A stretch of DNA of 64,000 bases from Bacteroidales bacterium (GTDB lineage Bacteria; Bacteroidota; Bacteroidia; Bacteroidales; JAADJA01). Where the stretch lies: assembly GCA_021740645.1 (NCBI GenBank), contig JAIOZL010000001.1:124001-188000 (forward strand). Reading direction: 5' to 3'. The translations under genes were made by a program, and so were the position numbers. Shown here in pieces: positions 8,716-16,237 of this stretch. How positions within the stretch are numbered: position 1 is the first letter of the stretch; each line of letters opens with the position of its first letter. The notes below the pieces were generated by a model. It made no database searches. It was given only the letters and a program-made list of their open reading frames with translations, and was not told the DNA's origin.

Positions 8716-9666
8716 CTATCTCAGCACAAAAAACATATACACCACATAGACCAGCACCATCACACTGCCTTCCAGGCGGTCGATTTTGCGGCCACGGCGG
8801 GTAAAGACAAACACAAAAACGAGGATTGTAGCCAGGATATTCACTAGCAGGTCGAGGTTGGAGCCTATGTCCAGTTTTATGGGTTGTATAGTACTGCTCA
8901 CCCCCAGGATTAGGAAAGTATTGAATAAATTGGACCCAATAATGTTCCCGATACTGATGTCTACATTTTTTTTAAAAGCAGCCACCATAGAGGTTGACAA
9001 TTCGGGCAGGGAAGTTCCGATGGATAAAATGGTCAGCCCGATAATCCGGTCGGAAATGCCATAGTCCACGGCAAATTTGGATGCGAAATATACGATCACC
9101 TGTCCGCCACCTGCCAGAATGATCATGCCCACCACCACCAGGACAACAGATTTTGTACTACTCATTTCCTTCAGCCGGATGTCATGCTCATCATCGCCCC
9201 GTTTCATTGCAAACCACATATAATACATAAACACCAGGAAAAAACCAATCAGCATTAGCCCATCAACACGTGAGATGGTGGACCCGTCAGATCCATCAAG
9301 GTAAACGTCGTTGGCAATAATCAGGAGGATCACCGCCGACAATAAGCATAAAGGGATTTCAATCCAGATGGTTGGGGATTTAACCGCCATTGGATAAACC
9401 ACTGCAGAGAGCCCGAGAATAATGAGGATGTTGATGATATTGCTTCCCACCACATTCCCGAAACTGAAACCTGAATTGCCTGAAGTGGCCGCCAGTATAT
9501 TCACTACCAGTTCGGGCGAAGAAGTACCAAAAGCTACAATGGTAAGCCCGATCACAAGATTGGAAATATGGCGTTTTTTAGCAATGGCTGATGCGCCATC
9601 TACCAGCCAGGTTGCGCCCAGGATGAGCGGTACAAAACCAAGAACAGAATACAGGAGGTTTAACAT
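8716..9666 (-). CDS. Calcium/sodium antiporter, CaCA family (YrbG-like)
   Basis: A 316-residue inner-membrane exchanger with about ten hydrophobic helices. Both inverted alpha repeats that form the cation pathway are visible: VAFGTSSPELVVN followed by GSNIINILIILG in the first half, and SIGTSLPELSTS followed by GSNLFNTFLILG in the second. The conserved Glu in each G-T-S-x-P-E motif is retained, as needed for ion coordination. It should exchange Ca2+ for Na+ (or K+/H+) across the cytoplasmic membrane. The length is normal for prokaryotic members. It starts at an ATG, with a TATTTTTG box on the minus strand at 9686-9693, and appears to be a single-gene unit. Confidence 0.95.
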   Translation of the reverse strand: MLNLLYSVLGFVPLILGATWLVDGASAIAKKRHISNLVIGLTIVAFGTSSPELVVNILAATSGNSGFSFGNVVGSNIINILIILGLSAVVYPMAVKSPTIWIEIPLCLLSAVILLIIANDVYLDGSDGSTISRVDGLMLIGFFLVFMYYMWFAMKRGDDEHDIRLKEMSSTKSVVLVVVGMIILAGGGQVIVYFASKFAVDYGISDRIIGLTILSIGTSLPELSTSMVAAFKKNVDISIGNIIGSNLFNTFLILGVSSTIQPIKLDIGSNLDLLVNILATILVFVFVFTRRGRKIDRLEGSVMVLVYVVYMFFVLR

Positions 9667-9757
9667 CTTAAGGTATTTGAGTTTTCAAAAATATAAAATC
9701 ATTTGCTAGGCTTGGGAAATAATTGTGATTGATGAAGAACAAAGGGTTTGGGAAGGA

Positions 9758-9842
9758 GCAGTTGGAAGTAGGCAATATGCATTAGACAGTTGGCAATATG
9801 CAGTTGGCAATGTGCAATAAGCAATATACAGTAGGCAGGTAG
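9758..9842. repeat. Degenerate short-word repeat, GCAGTTGGCAATAT type
   Basis: Variants of CAGTTGGCAATATG and AGTAGGCA recur at least six times in 85 bases with no fixed period. It lies in a gene-free stretch next to a second repeat of different composition. No coding potential beyond a spurious minus-strand frame. Confidence 0.75.
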
Positions 9843-9895
9843 TATCAGGTGATAAAAAGTTAAGGTTTAAAGTAAAGTGGCTTTCCTCATCTATA

Positions 9896-10010
9896 ACCCC
9901 GTACCCTGCACCCCGCACCCTGCACCCCGCACCCTGCAATTTGCACCCATCACTCCGCAACCTGCACCATGTAACCTGCAACCAGCACCCCTGAACCTCG
10001 AACTCTGATC
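9896..10010. repeat. Degenerate C-rich tandem repeat, GCACCCTGCACCCC type
   Basis: Around nine imperfect copies of a 7-8 base word (CTGCACC, CCGCACC, CTGCAAC) run for 115 bases, strongly C-rich on the plus strand in otherwise AT-rich DNA. It decays towards CTGAACCTCGAACTCTGA at the right edge. Comparable strings occur between genes in other Bacteroidota from memory; their origin is unclear. Confidence 0.8.
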
Positions 10011-10050
10011 CAACCATTAAGCCCCCCAAAGTGTTATTTACTAAAACATA

Positions 10051-10081
10051 TTGGTTTTGGAAATAAACCTTAGTATTTTTG
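10051..10081 (+). promoter_or_regulatory. Promoter of the secreted PKD protein gene
   Basis: TTG (10051-10053) is followed after 20 bases by TATTTTTG (10074-10081), an exact TAnnTTTG -7 box. Transcription should start at about 10086, so the leader would be the 30 or so bases shared with the V4R gene. Confidence 0.65.
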
Positions 10082-10086
10082 TTTGC

Positions 10087-10118
10087 TAATAAATGATCAT
10101 TTAATTCAAAAAAAGATG
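10087..10118 (+). repeat. 32-base leader element, copy 1 (PKD protein gene)
   Basis: The predicted complete 5' leader of the PKD protein gene, ending in its ATG. It includes the perfect palindrome AATGATCATT and an A-rich run just before the start codon. It matches 18629-18660 at 27 of 32 positions. Confidence 0.55.
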
Positions 10119-13037
10119 TTAAAACTGAAAATTGTATTCGCAATTTGTTTCATTTCCTTTCTTTTTACTAATGCCGCAATTCCGCAGCAATACGAAACGT
10201 ATAAAGGGACCTGCCTTGATAGGCTAAGCAGGGATTTTAAGGAGGTGGTAGAATTCGACCAACTTTATCCTGAACTGAAACCCCGGGGAAGAAGGATACA
10301 GAATGAAATTGAAAAATATCCCGACCTTCCGATAGATCCTTTAAAGATCATTTATCAGGCGCCTAAGAACTTTGGGAACAATTCCCTCACCCCAAAGGAA
10401 CAATCTCCCGCCCCTGATGCTGATTTCCTTGGACTGGATGATTCAGGTGGAAGTATTCCCCCGGATGTAAATGGCTGTCCCGGCCCGGATCATCTGATGG
10501 TTACCCTTAATACCGAGATTCGCATACAGGATAAATCTGGAAATAATATTTACACAGTAGGTACAGGTGCTTTCTGGTATCCAATGCCTACAGGCGGAGT
10601 ATTCGACCCAAAGATTTCTTATGATCCTTATGAAAACAGGTGGATCCTGATCATGCCGGCAAGTTCCAATCCTGAAATGTCGAGGTTGATGGTGGCCGTT
10701 TCGGAAACTTCTGACCCAACAGGGACATGGTTTTTATACAGTTTTGATGGGGATCCGGAAAATACCCATTGGTTCGATTATCCTAACTATGGTTTTAGCA
10801 GGGATAAAATAGTGGTTACGGGAAACCTTTTTGGTAGTGGAGGAACTTATGTGGCGGTGTATGTATTTGATAAAATGCAATTATATAACAATGCTCCTGA
10901 TATTAGTTATACCCGTATTAAGTCGTGGGATGGATTTACCATCGTCCCGGCTAAGACCTACGATGAAGACTTAACGGATATTTATATGATCCATAATGCC
11001 GGCGGAAATTCCGGTGGGTATGGTTACGTAAATCTTTGGAAGGTTTCAGGCCCGGCAGCAGATCCTTTGCTTGAAAATATTGGATTAACTGGTGTTCCCG
11101 AGCCCTGGAGTAACGGCTCCTATGCGAATGGTGGTAACTTTGCCCCTCAGCTAGGGAGTGACGAGTTAATTAACACCGTGGATGCCCGTATGGAGAATAT
11201 GGTCTACCGCCATGGTAAATTATGGGCAACCCACCACGTTTACCTGCCTGCCGGCAACCCCAACCGCTGTGCAGTTCAATGGTGGGAACTATCCCTTGAC
11301 GGAGAGATCCAGCAGTGGGGCAGGGTAGATGACCCCACCGGTGAAATGTACTTTGCTTTTGCCGCCATAGCCGTTAATGCCAAAGAAGATGTAATGATTG
11401 GATTTGGCAGTTTTTCAGAAAACCAGTATGCAAGCTCTAGTTATGCATTCCGTTATGCTGACGATCCTCAGAATACCCTACGTGACTATTACCAGTATAA
11501 AGATGGCCTGGCGCCATATTTTAAAACCTTTGGGGCTGAACGTAACCGTTGGGGGGATTATACCGCTACCTATGTGGACCCGTCTGATGATCTTGACTTC
11601 TGGACCATACAGGAGTATGCTGCCCTTCCGGGAAGCCAGGATGAGTGGGGCACCTGGTGGGCTTATTTGAATCTTGATGCTATACCCAGAGCTCAGTTTG
11701 AGGCGAATATTACCTCAGTACCGGTAGGTAGCGGGGCGAACTTTACCGACCTTTCAAAGTTCGACCCTGATTCATGGTTCTGGATATTTGAGGGAGGAAC
11801 CCCCTCCACTTCGACGGATCAAAATCCACAGAACATTACCTATGAAAATGCCGGATTATTTGATGTAACCCTCATTGCTTCTAATTACCTGGGCCCTGAT
11901 ACCCTGGTTCTGCATAATTATATTGATGCCAACACGACAATTTTACCTGAGGTAAGTTTTATGGTAAACGATACTTTACCTTGTATTGGAGATACACTAT
12001 CGTTAGAGGACCTTAGCATTTATAATCCCAATGAATGGGTTTGGGATATTGCCCCACCTTATGCTGTTTTTGTTAATGGTACGGATGAAAATTCTCAAAA
12101 CCCACAATTCCGCCTGGATTATCCCTACGAATATACAGTAACACTTACGGCTGCCAATAACAACGGAAGTAGCTCGCTTGCTAAAACATCGTATATAAAG
12201 GTAGGTGGAGAGCCTCTGCCTTTTACAGAAGATTTTGAGGACTTTTATTTTAATGCAAAGGCATGGACGGTAGTTAACGCTGATGATAAAAAAACCTGGG
12301 AAATTGTGCCGGCTTCCGGAAGCACACCCGGTGGACTGGCTGCCTATATTAATATTAAGAATTATATCGGTTACCAGGAAAGGGATCAGTTGATTTCTCC
12401 CCGTTTAAATTTTTATGCTTATAAAGATATTAGCCTTGATTTTGAATGGGCTTATGCCCAACGTATGGTACAGGAAACTGATTCCCTGATTGTTTATATT
12501 TCGGCTGACTGTGGACAGACCTGGATGCGAATTCTTGAACTGGGGGAAGACACCAGTGCGGTAAGGACTTTTGCTACAACCGAGCCATCTACAGATGAGT
12601 TTGTACCGGTTTCGAGCGATGAGTGGTGCGGTAAGGATCCGAATCCCAATTGTGCCTCCATTGATCTGTCGGAATGGAAAGGCATTTCTAATATTCAGAT
12701 CATGTTCGAATCGTACAATGGCTATGGGAACAACCTTTATTTGGATAATATCAGCATTACCGGGGTATTAAGTAAAATTGAAGACAATGTGGTGGAACCT
12801 GATTTTGTGCAGGTTTATCCAAATCCTTCTAAGGGAAAGATGACCCTTACATTGGAGGACTATTCAAATACTGTAATTTCAGTGTACAACCTCACCGGAG
12901 CACTGATCTATCAAACTATTCCTGATCATAATTCGGTAGATATCTTATTGGATCTGTCGGAAAGGCCGGGAGGTGTTTACCTTTTGGAAATCAAAAAGCC
13001 TGACAGGACTTATACAGAAAAACTAATACTGAAATAA
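10116..13037 (+). CDS. Secreted multidomain PKD protein with T9SS type A sorting domain
   Basis: A 973-residue exported protein. It starts with a signal peptide (about 1-20), then a large domain (about 85-530) with propeller-like aromatic and Asp-rich strands, two PKD-type domains (about 535-705, each with an FxANxTxVPVGxxxxF or SFMVNDTLPCxGD opening and a W-x-W-x-F/I core), a jelly-roll domain beginning FTEDFED (about 715-885) and a C-terminal type A sorting domain with VYPNPSKGKM and a final KLILK. It is expected at the cell surface or released by the type IX system. Its substrate is unknown; extracellular binding or adhesion is more likely than catalysis. The ATG at 10116 is chosen over the TTG at 10083 because it directly precedes the signal peptide. 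Confidence 0.9.
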   Translation: MLKLKIVFAICFISFLFTNAAIPQQYETYKGTCLDRLSRDFKEVVEFDQLYPELKPRGRRIQNEIEKYPDLPIDPLKIIYQAPKNFGNNSLTPKEQSPAPDADFLGLDDSGGSIPPDVNGCPGPDHLMVTLNTEIRIQDKSGNNIYTVGTGAFWYPMPTGGVFDPKISYDPYENRWILIMPASSNPEMSRLMVAVSETSDPTGTWFLYSFDGDPENTHWFDYPNYGFSRDKIVVTGNLFGSGGTYVAVYVFDKMQLYNNAPDISYTRIKSWDGFTIVPAKTYDEDLTDIYMIHNAGGNSGGYGYVNLWKVSGPAADPLLENIGLTGVPEPWSNGSYANGGNFAPQLGSDELINTVDARMENMVYRHGKLWATHHVYLPAGNPNRCAVQWWELSLDGEIQQWGRVDDPTGEMYFAFAAIAVNAKEDVMIGFGSFSENQYASSSYAFRYADDPQNTLRDYYQYKDGLAPYFKTFGAERNRWGDYTATYVDPSDDLDFWTIQEYAALPGSQDEWGTWWAYLNLDAIPRAQFEANITSVPVGSGANFTDLSKFDPDSWFWIFEGGTPSTSTDQNPQNITYENAGLFDVTLIASNYLGPDTLVLHNYIDANTTILPEVSFMVNDTLPCIGDTLSLEDLSIYNPNEWVWDIAPPYAVFVNGTDENSQNPQFRLDYPYEYTVTLTAANNNGSSSLAKTSYIKVGGEPLPFTEDFEDFYFNAKAWTVVNADDKKTWEIVPASGSTPGGLAAYINIKNYIGYQERDQLISPRLNFYAYKDISLDFEWAYAQRMVQETDSLIVYISADCGQTWMRILELGEDTSAVRTFATTEPSTDEFVPVSSDEWCGKDPNPNCASIDLSEWKGISNIQIMFESYNGYGNNLYLDNISITGVLSKIEDNVVEPDFVQVYPNPSKGKMTLTLEDYSNTVISVYNLTGALIYQTIPDHNSVDILLDLSERPGGVYLLEIKKPDRTYTEKLILK

Positions 13038-13041
13038 AATT

Positions 13042-13073
13042 AAATCCCGCCGGTTCAGGTGGGATTTTTTTTT
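13042..13073 (+). terminator. Intrinsic terminator of the PKD protein gene
   Basis: A ten-base stem (13042-13051 with 13058-13067, one G-U pair) closes a six-base loop and runs into nine or more T residues. It begins four bases after the stop codon. Confidence 0.9.
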
Positions 13074-13134
13074 GTAACATTTCATTTTTTATCTGGTCAT
13101 ATAAATAAACAATAAAAAAAAGTTGGGTATACAA

Positions 13135-13692
13135 ATGAAACATATCCTTGATGATTTGATCAACAGATGCAAACGCAACGAGAAGGATGCCCAGTTTGAA
13201 ATTTATAAAATGTTCTTTCAACCGATGTACAATACCAGTTTAAGAATAGTGAAAAACAATGCCGAAGCAGAAGATATCATGCAGGATTCCTTCCTGGATG
13301 CTTTTCGGAAAATTGATACTTATACCGGGGATGGGAATTTTGGGGGTTGGTTAAGAAGGATTGTTGTAAATAATTCGATTGATGCATTAAAAAAGCTTAA
13401 ACCCGAAATTTCTTTTGAAGATACGAACCTTGAGGTAGCAGATGAAGTTGATGAGACGGAAGAAAATATTGAATACCGGGTAAAAGAAATAAAAGAGGCA
13501 ATGCAAAAACTGGATGACGATAACCGCATGATTTTATCACTTTTCTTGTTGGAAGGATATGATCACGAGGAAATTTCACAAATTTTAGACATATCATATA
13601 ATGCAACGCGCACAAGATATTCAAGAGCAAAGCAGCAATTATTAAGGGTCTTATCGAATCAGAGAAGCATTAAAATGTTTCACCCGAATTAA
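13135..13692 (+). CDS. ECF-type RNA polymerase sigma factor
   Basis: A 185-residue sigma-70-family regulator of ECF length. Region 2 includes AEDIMQDSFLDAFRKI and the tryptophan-rich GGWLRRIVVNNSID; region 4 includes DHEEISQILDISYNATRTRYSRAKQ near the C-terminus, the -35-binding helix-turn-helix. It heads a four-gene unit with a putative anti-sigma protein and two surface proteins and probably drives that unit's own transcription. ATG 13135 is used; the TTG four codons upstream adds only a non-conserved GIQ stretch. The acidic linker between regions 2 and 4 (about 100-125, many Glu and Asp) is longer than usual but common in Bacteroidota. Confidence 0.95.
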   Translation: MKHILDDLINRCKRNEKDAQFEIYKMFFQPMYNTSLRIVKNNAEAEDIMQDSFLDAFRKIDTYTGDGNFGGWLRRIVVNNSIDALKKLKPEISFEDTNLEVADEVDETEENIEYRVKEIKEAMQKLDDDNRMILSLFLLEGYDHEEISQILDISYNATRTRYSRAKQQLLRVLSNQRSIKMFHPN

Positions 13693-13725
13693 AACAAGTA
13701 TTGCACGATTTTAAGATATATAACA

Positions 13726-14268
13726 ATGAAAAAAATAGAAAAAGTAATAGCGAAAAATAAGGAGGCTTTCAATTCCGAAGTGCCCGGCCCTGAACATTTC
13801 GACCGTTTCAGGGCGAAACTAAACAGCTACCATGAAAAGGAAGTGGAAAGCTGGTTTGAGCGTTATGGCTTTTTATTAAAAGTGGCAGCTGTGATCCTTC
13901 TTTTTATTACCGTGGGAACCTTCTTCTATACAGGTTCATTCTCTGGAATAAAAAATCTCTTATCCGAACAAATAGTGGCTGCTGAACTTCCGGTTGAATT
14001 AAAGGAAGTAATGCAATACTATAATGTTATTGCGGATAAAAAAGTAAATGAAATTGATGCACTGGCTGTTTCGGATGACGAGGCTGAACGAATAAAAGAA
14101 ATGGCATTTTTAGCCCTTACGAAATTGGATGATAATCAAAAAGATCTTGAAAAAGAATATGCGCAAAATCCAAAAAGTGAACGTATCATGAACGCCATGG
14201 TTCAAAATCAACAAAGAAGAACCCAAATATTAGATAAAATCATCAATACTTTAAACCAGGTTAACTGA
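13726..14268 (+). CDS. Putative anti-sigma factor, single-pass membrane protein
   Basis: A 180-residue protein starting 33 bases after the ECF sigma gene. Its cytoplasmic N-terminus (about 1-42) holds an F-x-R-F-R-x-K-L stretch, then one membrane helix lies at about 49-68 (LLKVAAVILLFITVGTFFY), and the remainder is a periplasmic, Lys/Glu-rich helical domain. I do not recognise a named family by sequence. The position directly behind the sigma gene, the single membrane span and the small cytoplasmic segment are what one expects of an anti-sigma factor, so this role is inferred from context. It lacks the HxxxCxxC zinc motif of ZAS-type anti-sigma factors. Confidence 0.6.
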   Translation: MKKIEKVIAKNKEAFNSEVPGPEHFDRFRAKLNSYHEKEVESWFERYGFLLKVAAVILLFITVGTFFYTGSFSGIKNLLSEQIVAAELPVELKEVMQYYNVIADKKVNEIDALAVSDDEAERIKEMAFLALTKLDDNQKDLEKEYAQNPKSERIMNAMVQNQQRRTQILDKIINTLNQVN

Positions 14269-14333
14269 TCCTGATATCAGGATTTGGTTGGCTCAAACCA
14301 TTATATAATTTATAAAATTAAAAAATAAGAATA

Positions 14334-15389
14334 ATGAAAACAGTTAAACAAATTGCGGTACTTAGCATCCTGATGGTATTCGCTTTCCAGGCCATGGCCT
14401 TCAAAGATGAATACAAAAAAACGGTGAGTAAATCATTTGATATCAGTCAAGATGCGAAGTTGATAGTAAAAAATAAATTTGGCAGGATCCACTGCGAAAA
14501 CTGGGATAAAAACAAGATCTCTATCTCCGTTGAGATTTCTGTTCAAGCTTCGAACCAGGACAAAGCCAACAAAATATTTGATAAGATAAATATTGAATTT
14601 AGCGGAAGCAGTTCCCTGGTATCTGCCATCACCAAATCGGCGGATAACCTGTTTAATAATAACAATAATGAGATCGATATTGATTATACGATTCATATGC
14701 CAGCATCTGTTAGTATAGAGTTTGATCATAAATTTGGGGACATCATCCTTGGAGAAGTTAAAGGTTCAAGCGAAATAGAACTGGGATATGGTTCCTTAAA
14801 AGCCAATAAACTTTCTTCAACCAAAAATGTATTGGATATAAGTTTTAGCGATGCTTATGTGGGTTACATTAACAGTGCAGAGCTGGAGTTGAAATATTCA
14901 GAAATGGAAATTGACGAAGCAGTAAGTATGTCGGTTGAAAGCCAGTTTTCTGAATTCCAGGTTGGAGATATTGATGCCCTGACTTTGGAAACCGGATATG
15001 ACGACGATTTTATTGGCTCGGTGCGCGACCTTGATGTGGAAGCCAGCTTTTCAGATGTAGAGGTACGGAATTTGAATGAACGTCTTGTAGGCGATTTTGA
15101 CTATGGCGAACTGAAGGTGAAAAATATTGCACAGGGTTTTAAACTTATAGAGCTAACCAGTAGTTTTTCAGGCGCCGACCTTGGATTTAATAACGAAGCA
15201 AGTTTCCGATTGATTGCCACAGTAAAAATGGGAGACCTGAGTTATCCGCAGGACCGTGCCCGATTGAATGTTGTAGACCTTTCTTTTACATCCAACAAAT
15301 ATGAAGGGATTATCGGCGACAACCAGCAAACTACCTCCAAAGTTATTATTGAGTCGAAAAATGCTGGGGTAAATCTCTTTTACAGATAA
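14334..15389 (+). CDS. Exported beta-helical protein, DUF4097-like
   Basis: A 351-residue exported protein with a clear signal peptide ending near AMAF (about 1-22). The rest is made of short alternating strands with recurring patterns such as L-x-V-K-N-K-F-G-x-I, I-x-F-D-H-K-F-G-D-I and L-x-L-E-T-G-Y-D-D, giving a right-handed beta-helix-like profile typical of DUF4097 and GIN-type adhesin domains. It is third in the ECF operon, 65 bases after the putative anti-sigma gene, and shares this fold style with the next gene. I infer a periplasmic or surface role under control of the ECF sigma factor; its partner is unknown. Confidence 0.7.
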   Translation: MKTVKQIAVLSILMVFAFQAMAFKDEYKKTVSKSFDISQDAKLIVKNKFGRIHCENWDKNKISISVEISVQASNQDKANKIFDKINIEFSGSSSLVSAITKSADNLFNNNNNEIDIDYTIHMPASVSIEFDHKFGDIILGEVKGSSEIELGYGSLKANKLSSTKNVLDISFSDAYVGYINSAELELKYSEMEIDEAVSMSVESQFSEFQVGDIDALTLETGYDDDFIGSVRDLDVEASFSDVEVRNLNERLVGDFDYGELKVKNIAQGFKLIELTSSFSGADLGFNNEASFRLIATVKMGDLSYPQDRARLNVVDLSFTSNKYEGIIGDNQQTTSKVIIESKNAGVNLFYR

Positions 15390-15431
15390 ATAAAATAAAT
15401 AAAAATAAATAATAACAATAAACAGACTATC

Positions 15432-16166
15432 ATGAAAAATCAAAATTTAAAACAGAGTTCCGTACTTGCAGTCCTTGTACTTTTTCTGCTCACATTCAGT
15501 GCAAGCTGCACTTATGCTTATAAAGGAATCCGTGGCAATGGGAAAGTAGTAAAACAAGAAAGAAGCGTTTCATCCTTTACCGGTATAGATGTAGGGGGAG
15601 CATTTAAAGTATTTTTGACGCAAGGTGATAAAGAAAGCATAGTGGTAGAAGCGGATGAAAATCTTTTAGATGCAATTGATACGGAGGTAAGAGGAAAAAC
15701 CCTCAATATTGATACAAATGAAGATATTAAAGATTCGGAAGCCCTTAATATTTATATCACTTTTGTAAACCTGGAAGATTTAGATATAAGTGGCGCTTGC
15801 CAGTTAACCGGTGAAAATAAGTTTAAACTAAATAACCTGAAAGTTGAATGCAGCGGTGCTTCTGATGTGAGCCTGAAAATGAGCGCTTCAAATGTAGATT
15901 TGGATTGCAGTGGGGCCAGCAAATTTGATATATACGGCATGGCTGAATCATTAGTGTTTGATATTTCGGGTGCTTCTAATATGGATGCTTCTGATTTTGA
16001 AGTAAAAGTGTGTGAAGCAGACGTGAGCGGTGCCTCCAATGGAAAGGTGAAAGTTACTGGTGAATTATCAGCTGATGTATCTGGCGCCGGAAGCCTTAAA
16101 TATGCTGGTGATCCGGTGATCAAGCATCATGATGTATCAGGTGCCGGAAGCCTGAGGAAAATTTAA
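15432..16166 (+). CDS. Head GIN domain-containing protein (DUF2807)
   Basis: A 244-residue exported protein of the DUF2807 family. A signal sequence ends in FSASC at about 22-26, which could be a weak lipobox (Cys26) but lacks the usual Leu at -3. The mature part opens with the family hallmark G-N-G-x-V-x-x-E-x-R-x-V-S-S-F-x-G-I-x-V and then forms a parallel beta-helix with repeated DxSGAS/CSGAS turns (at least seven copies). Such proteins are proposed surface adhesins or envelope sensors. It is last in the ECF sigma operon and is followed by a strong terminator. Placement with an ECF sigma and anti-sigma pair suggests envelope stress or surface sensing. Confidence 0.9.
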   Translation: MKNQNLKQSSVLAVLVLFLLTFSASCTYAYKGIRGNGKVVKQERSVSSFTGIDVGGAFKVFLTQGDKESIVVEADENLLDAIDTEVRGKTLNIDTNEDIKDSEALNIYITFVNLEDLDISGACQLTGENKFKLNNLKVECSGASDVSLKMSASNVDLDCSGASKFDIYGMAESLVFDISGASNMDASDFEVKVCEADVSGASNGKVKVTGELSADVSGAGSLKYAGDPVIKHHDVSGAGSLRKI

Positions 16167-16182
16167 ATGAAATTGAGATTTT

Positions 16183-16220
16183 AAAAGGACGGCAAATTAT
16201 TATTTGCCGGCCTTTTTGTT
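16183..16220. terminator. Bidirectional terminator between the ECF operon and glnN
   Basis: An eight-base stem CGGCAAAT (16190-16197) / ATTTGCCG (16202-16209) with a four-base loop is extended by AAAAGG/CCTTTT after one mismatch and followed by T residues on the plus strand. On the minus strand the T tract is shorter, so it may also serve the convergent glutamine synthetase gene. Confidence 0.85.
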
Positions 16221-16237
16221 TTTGATATTTCAAACCA

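Noticed and set aside
9896..10010. CRISPR array
   Set aside because: Word units are 7-8 bases, not 25-40, with no spacers of constant size and no cas genes anywhere in the window.
9706..10143. A 145-codon minus-strand ORF over the repeat blocks
   Set aside because: Its Cys/Gly/Leu-rich translation is produced by the C-rich and GCAGTTGG words read in frame. It overlaps the promoter and start of the PKD protein gene.
13123..13134. TTG start for the ECF sigma factor
   Set aside because: It adds four residues with no conservation; the ATG at 13135 begins the family sequence.
15752..16123. A 123-codon minus-strand ORF
   Set aside because: It is antisense to the beta-helical repeats of the GIN-domain gene; no promoter and no family resemblance.
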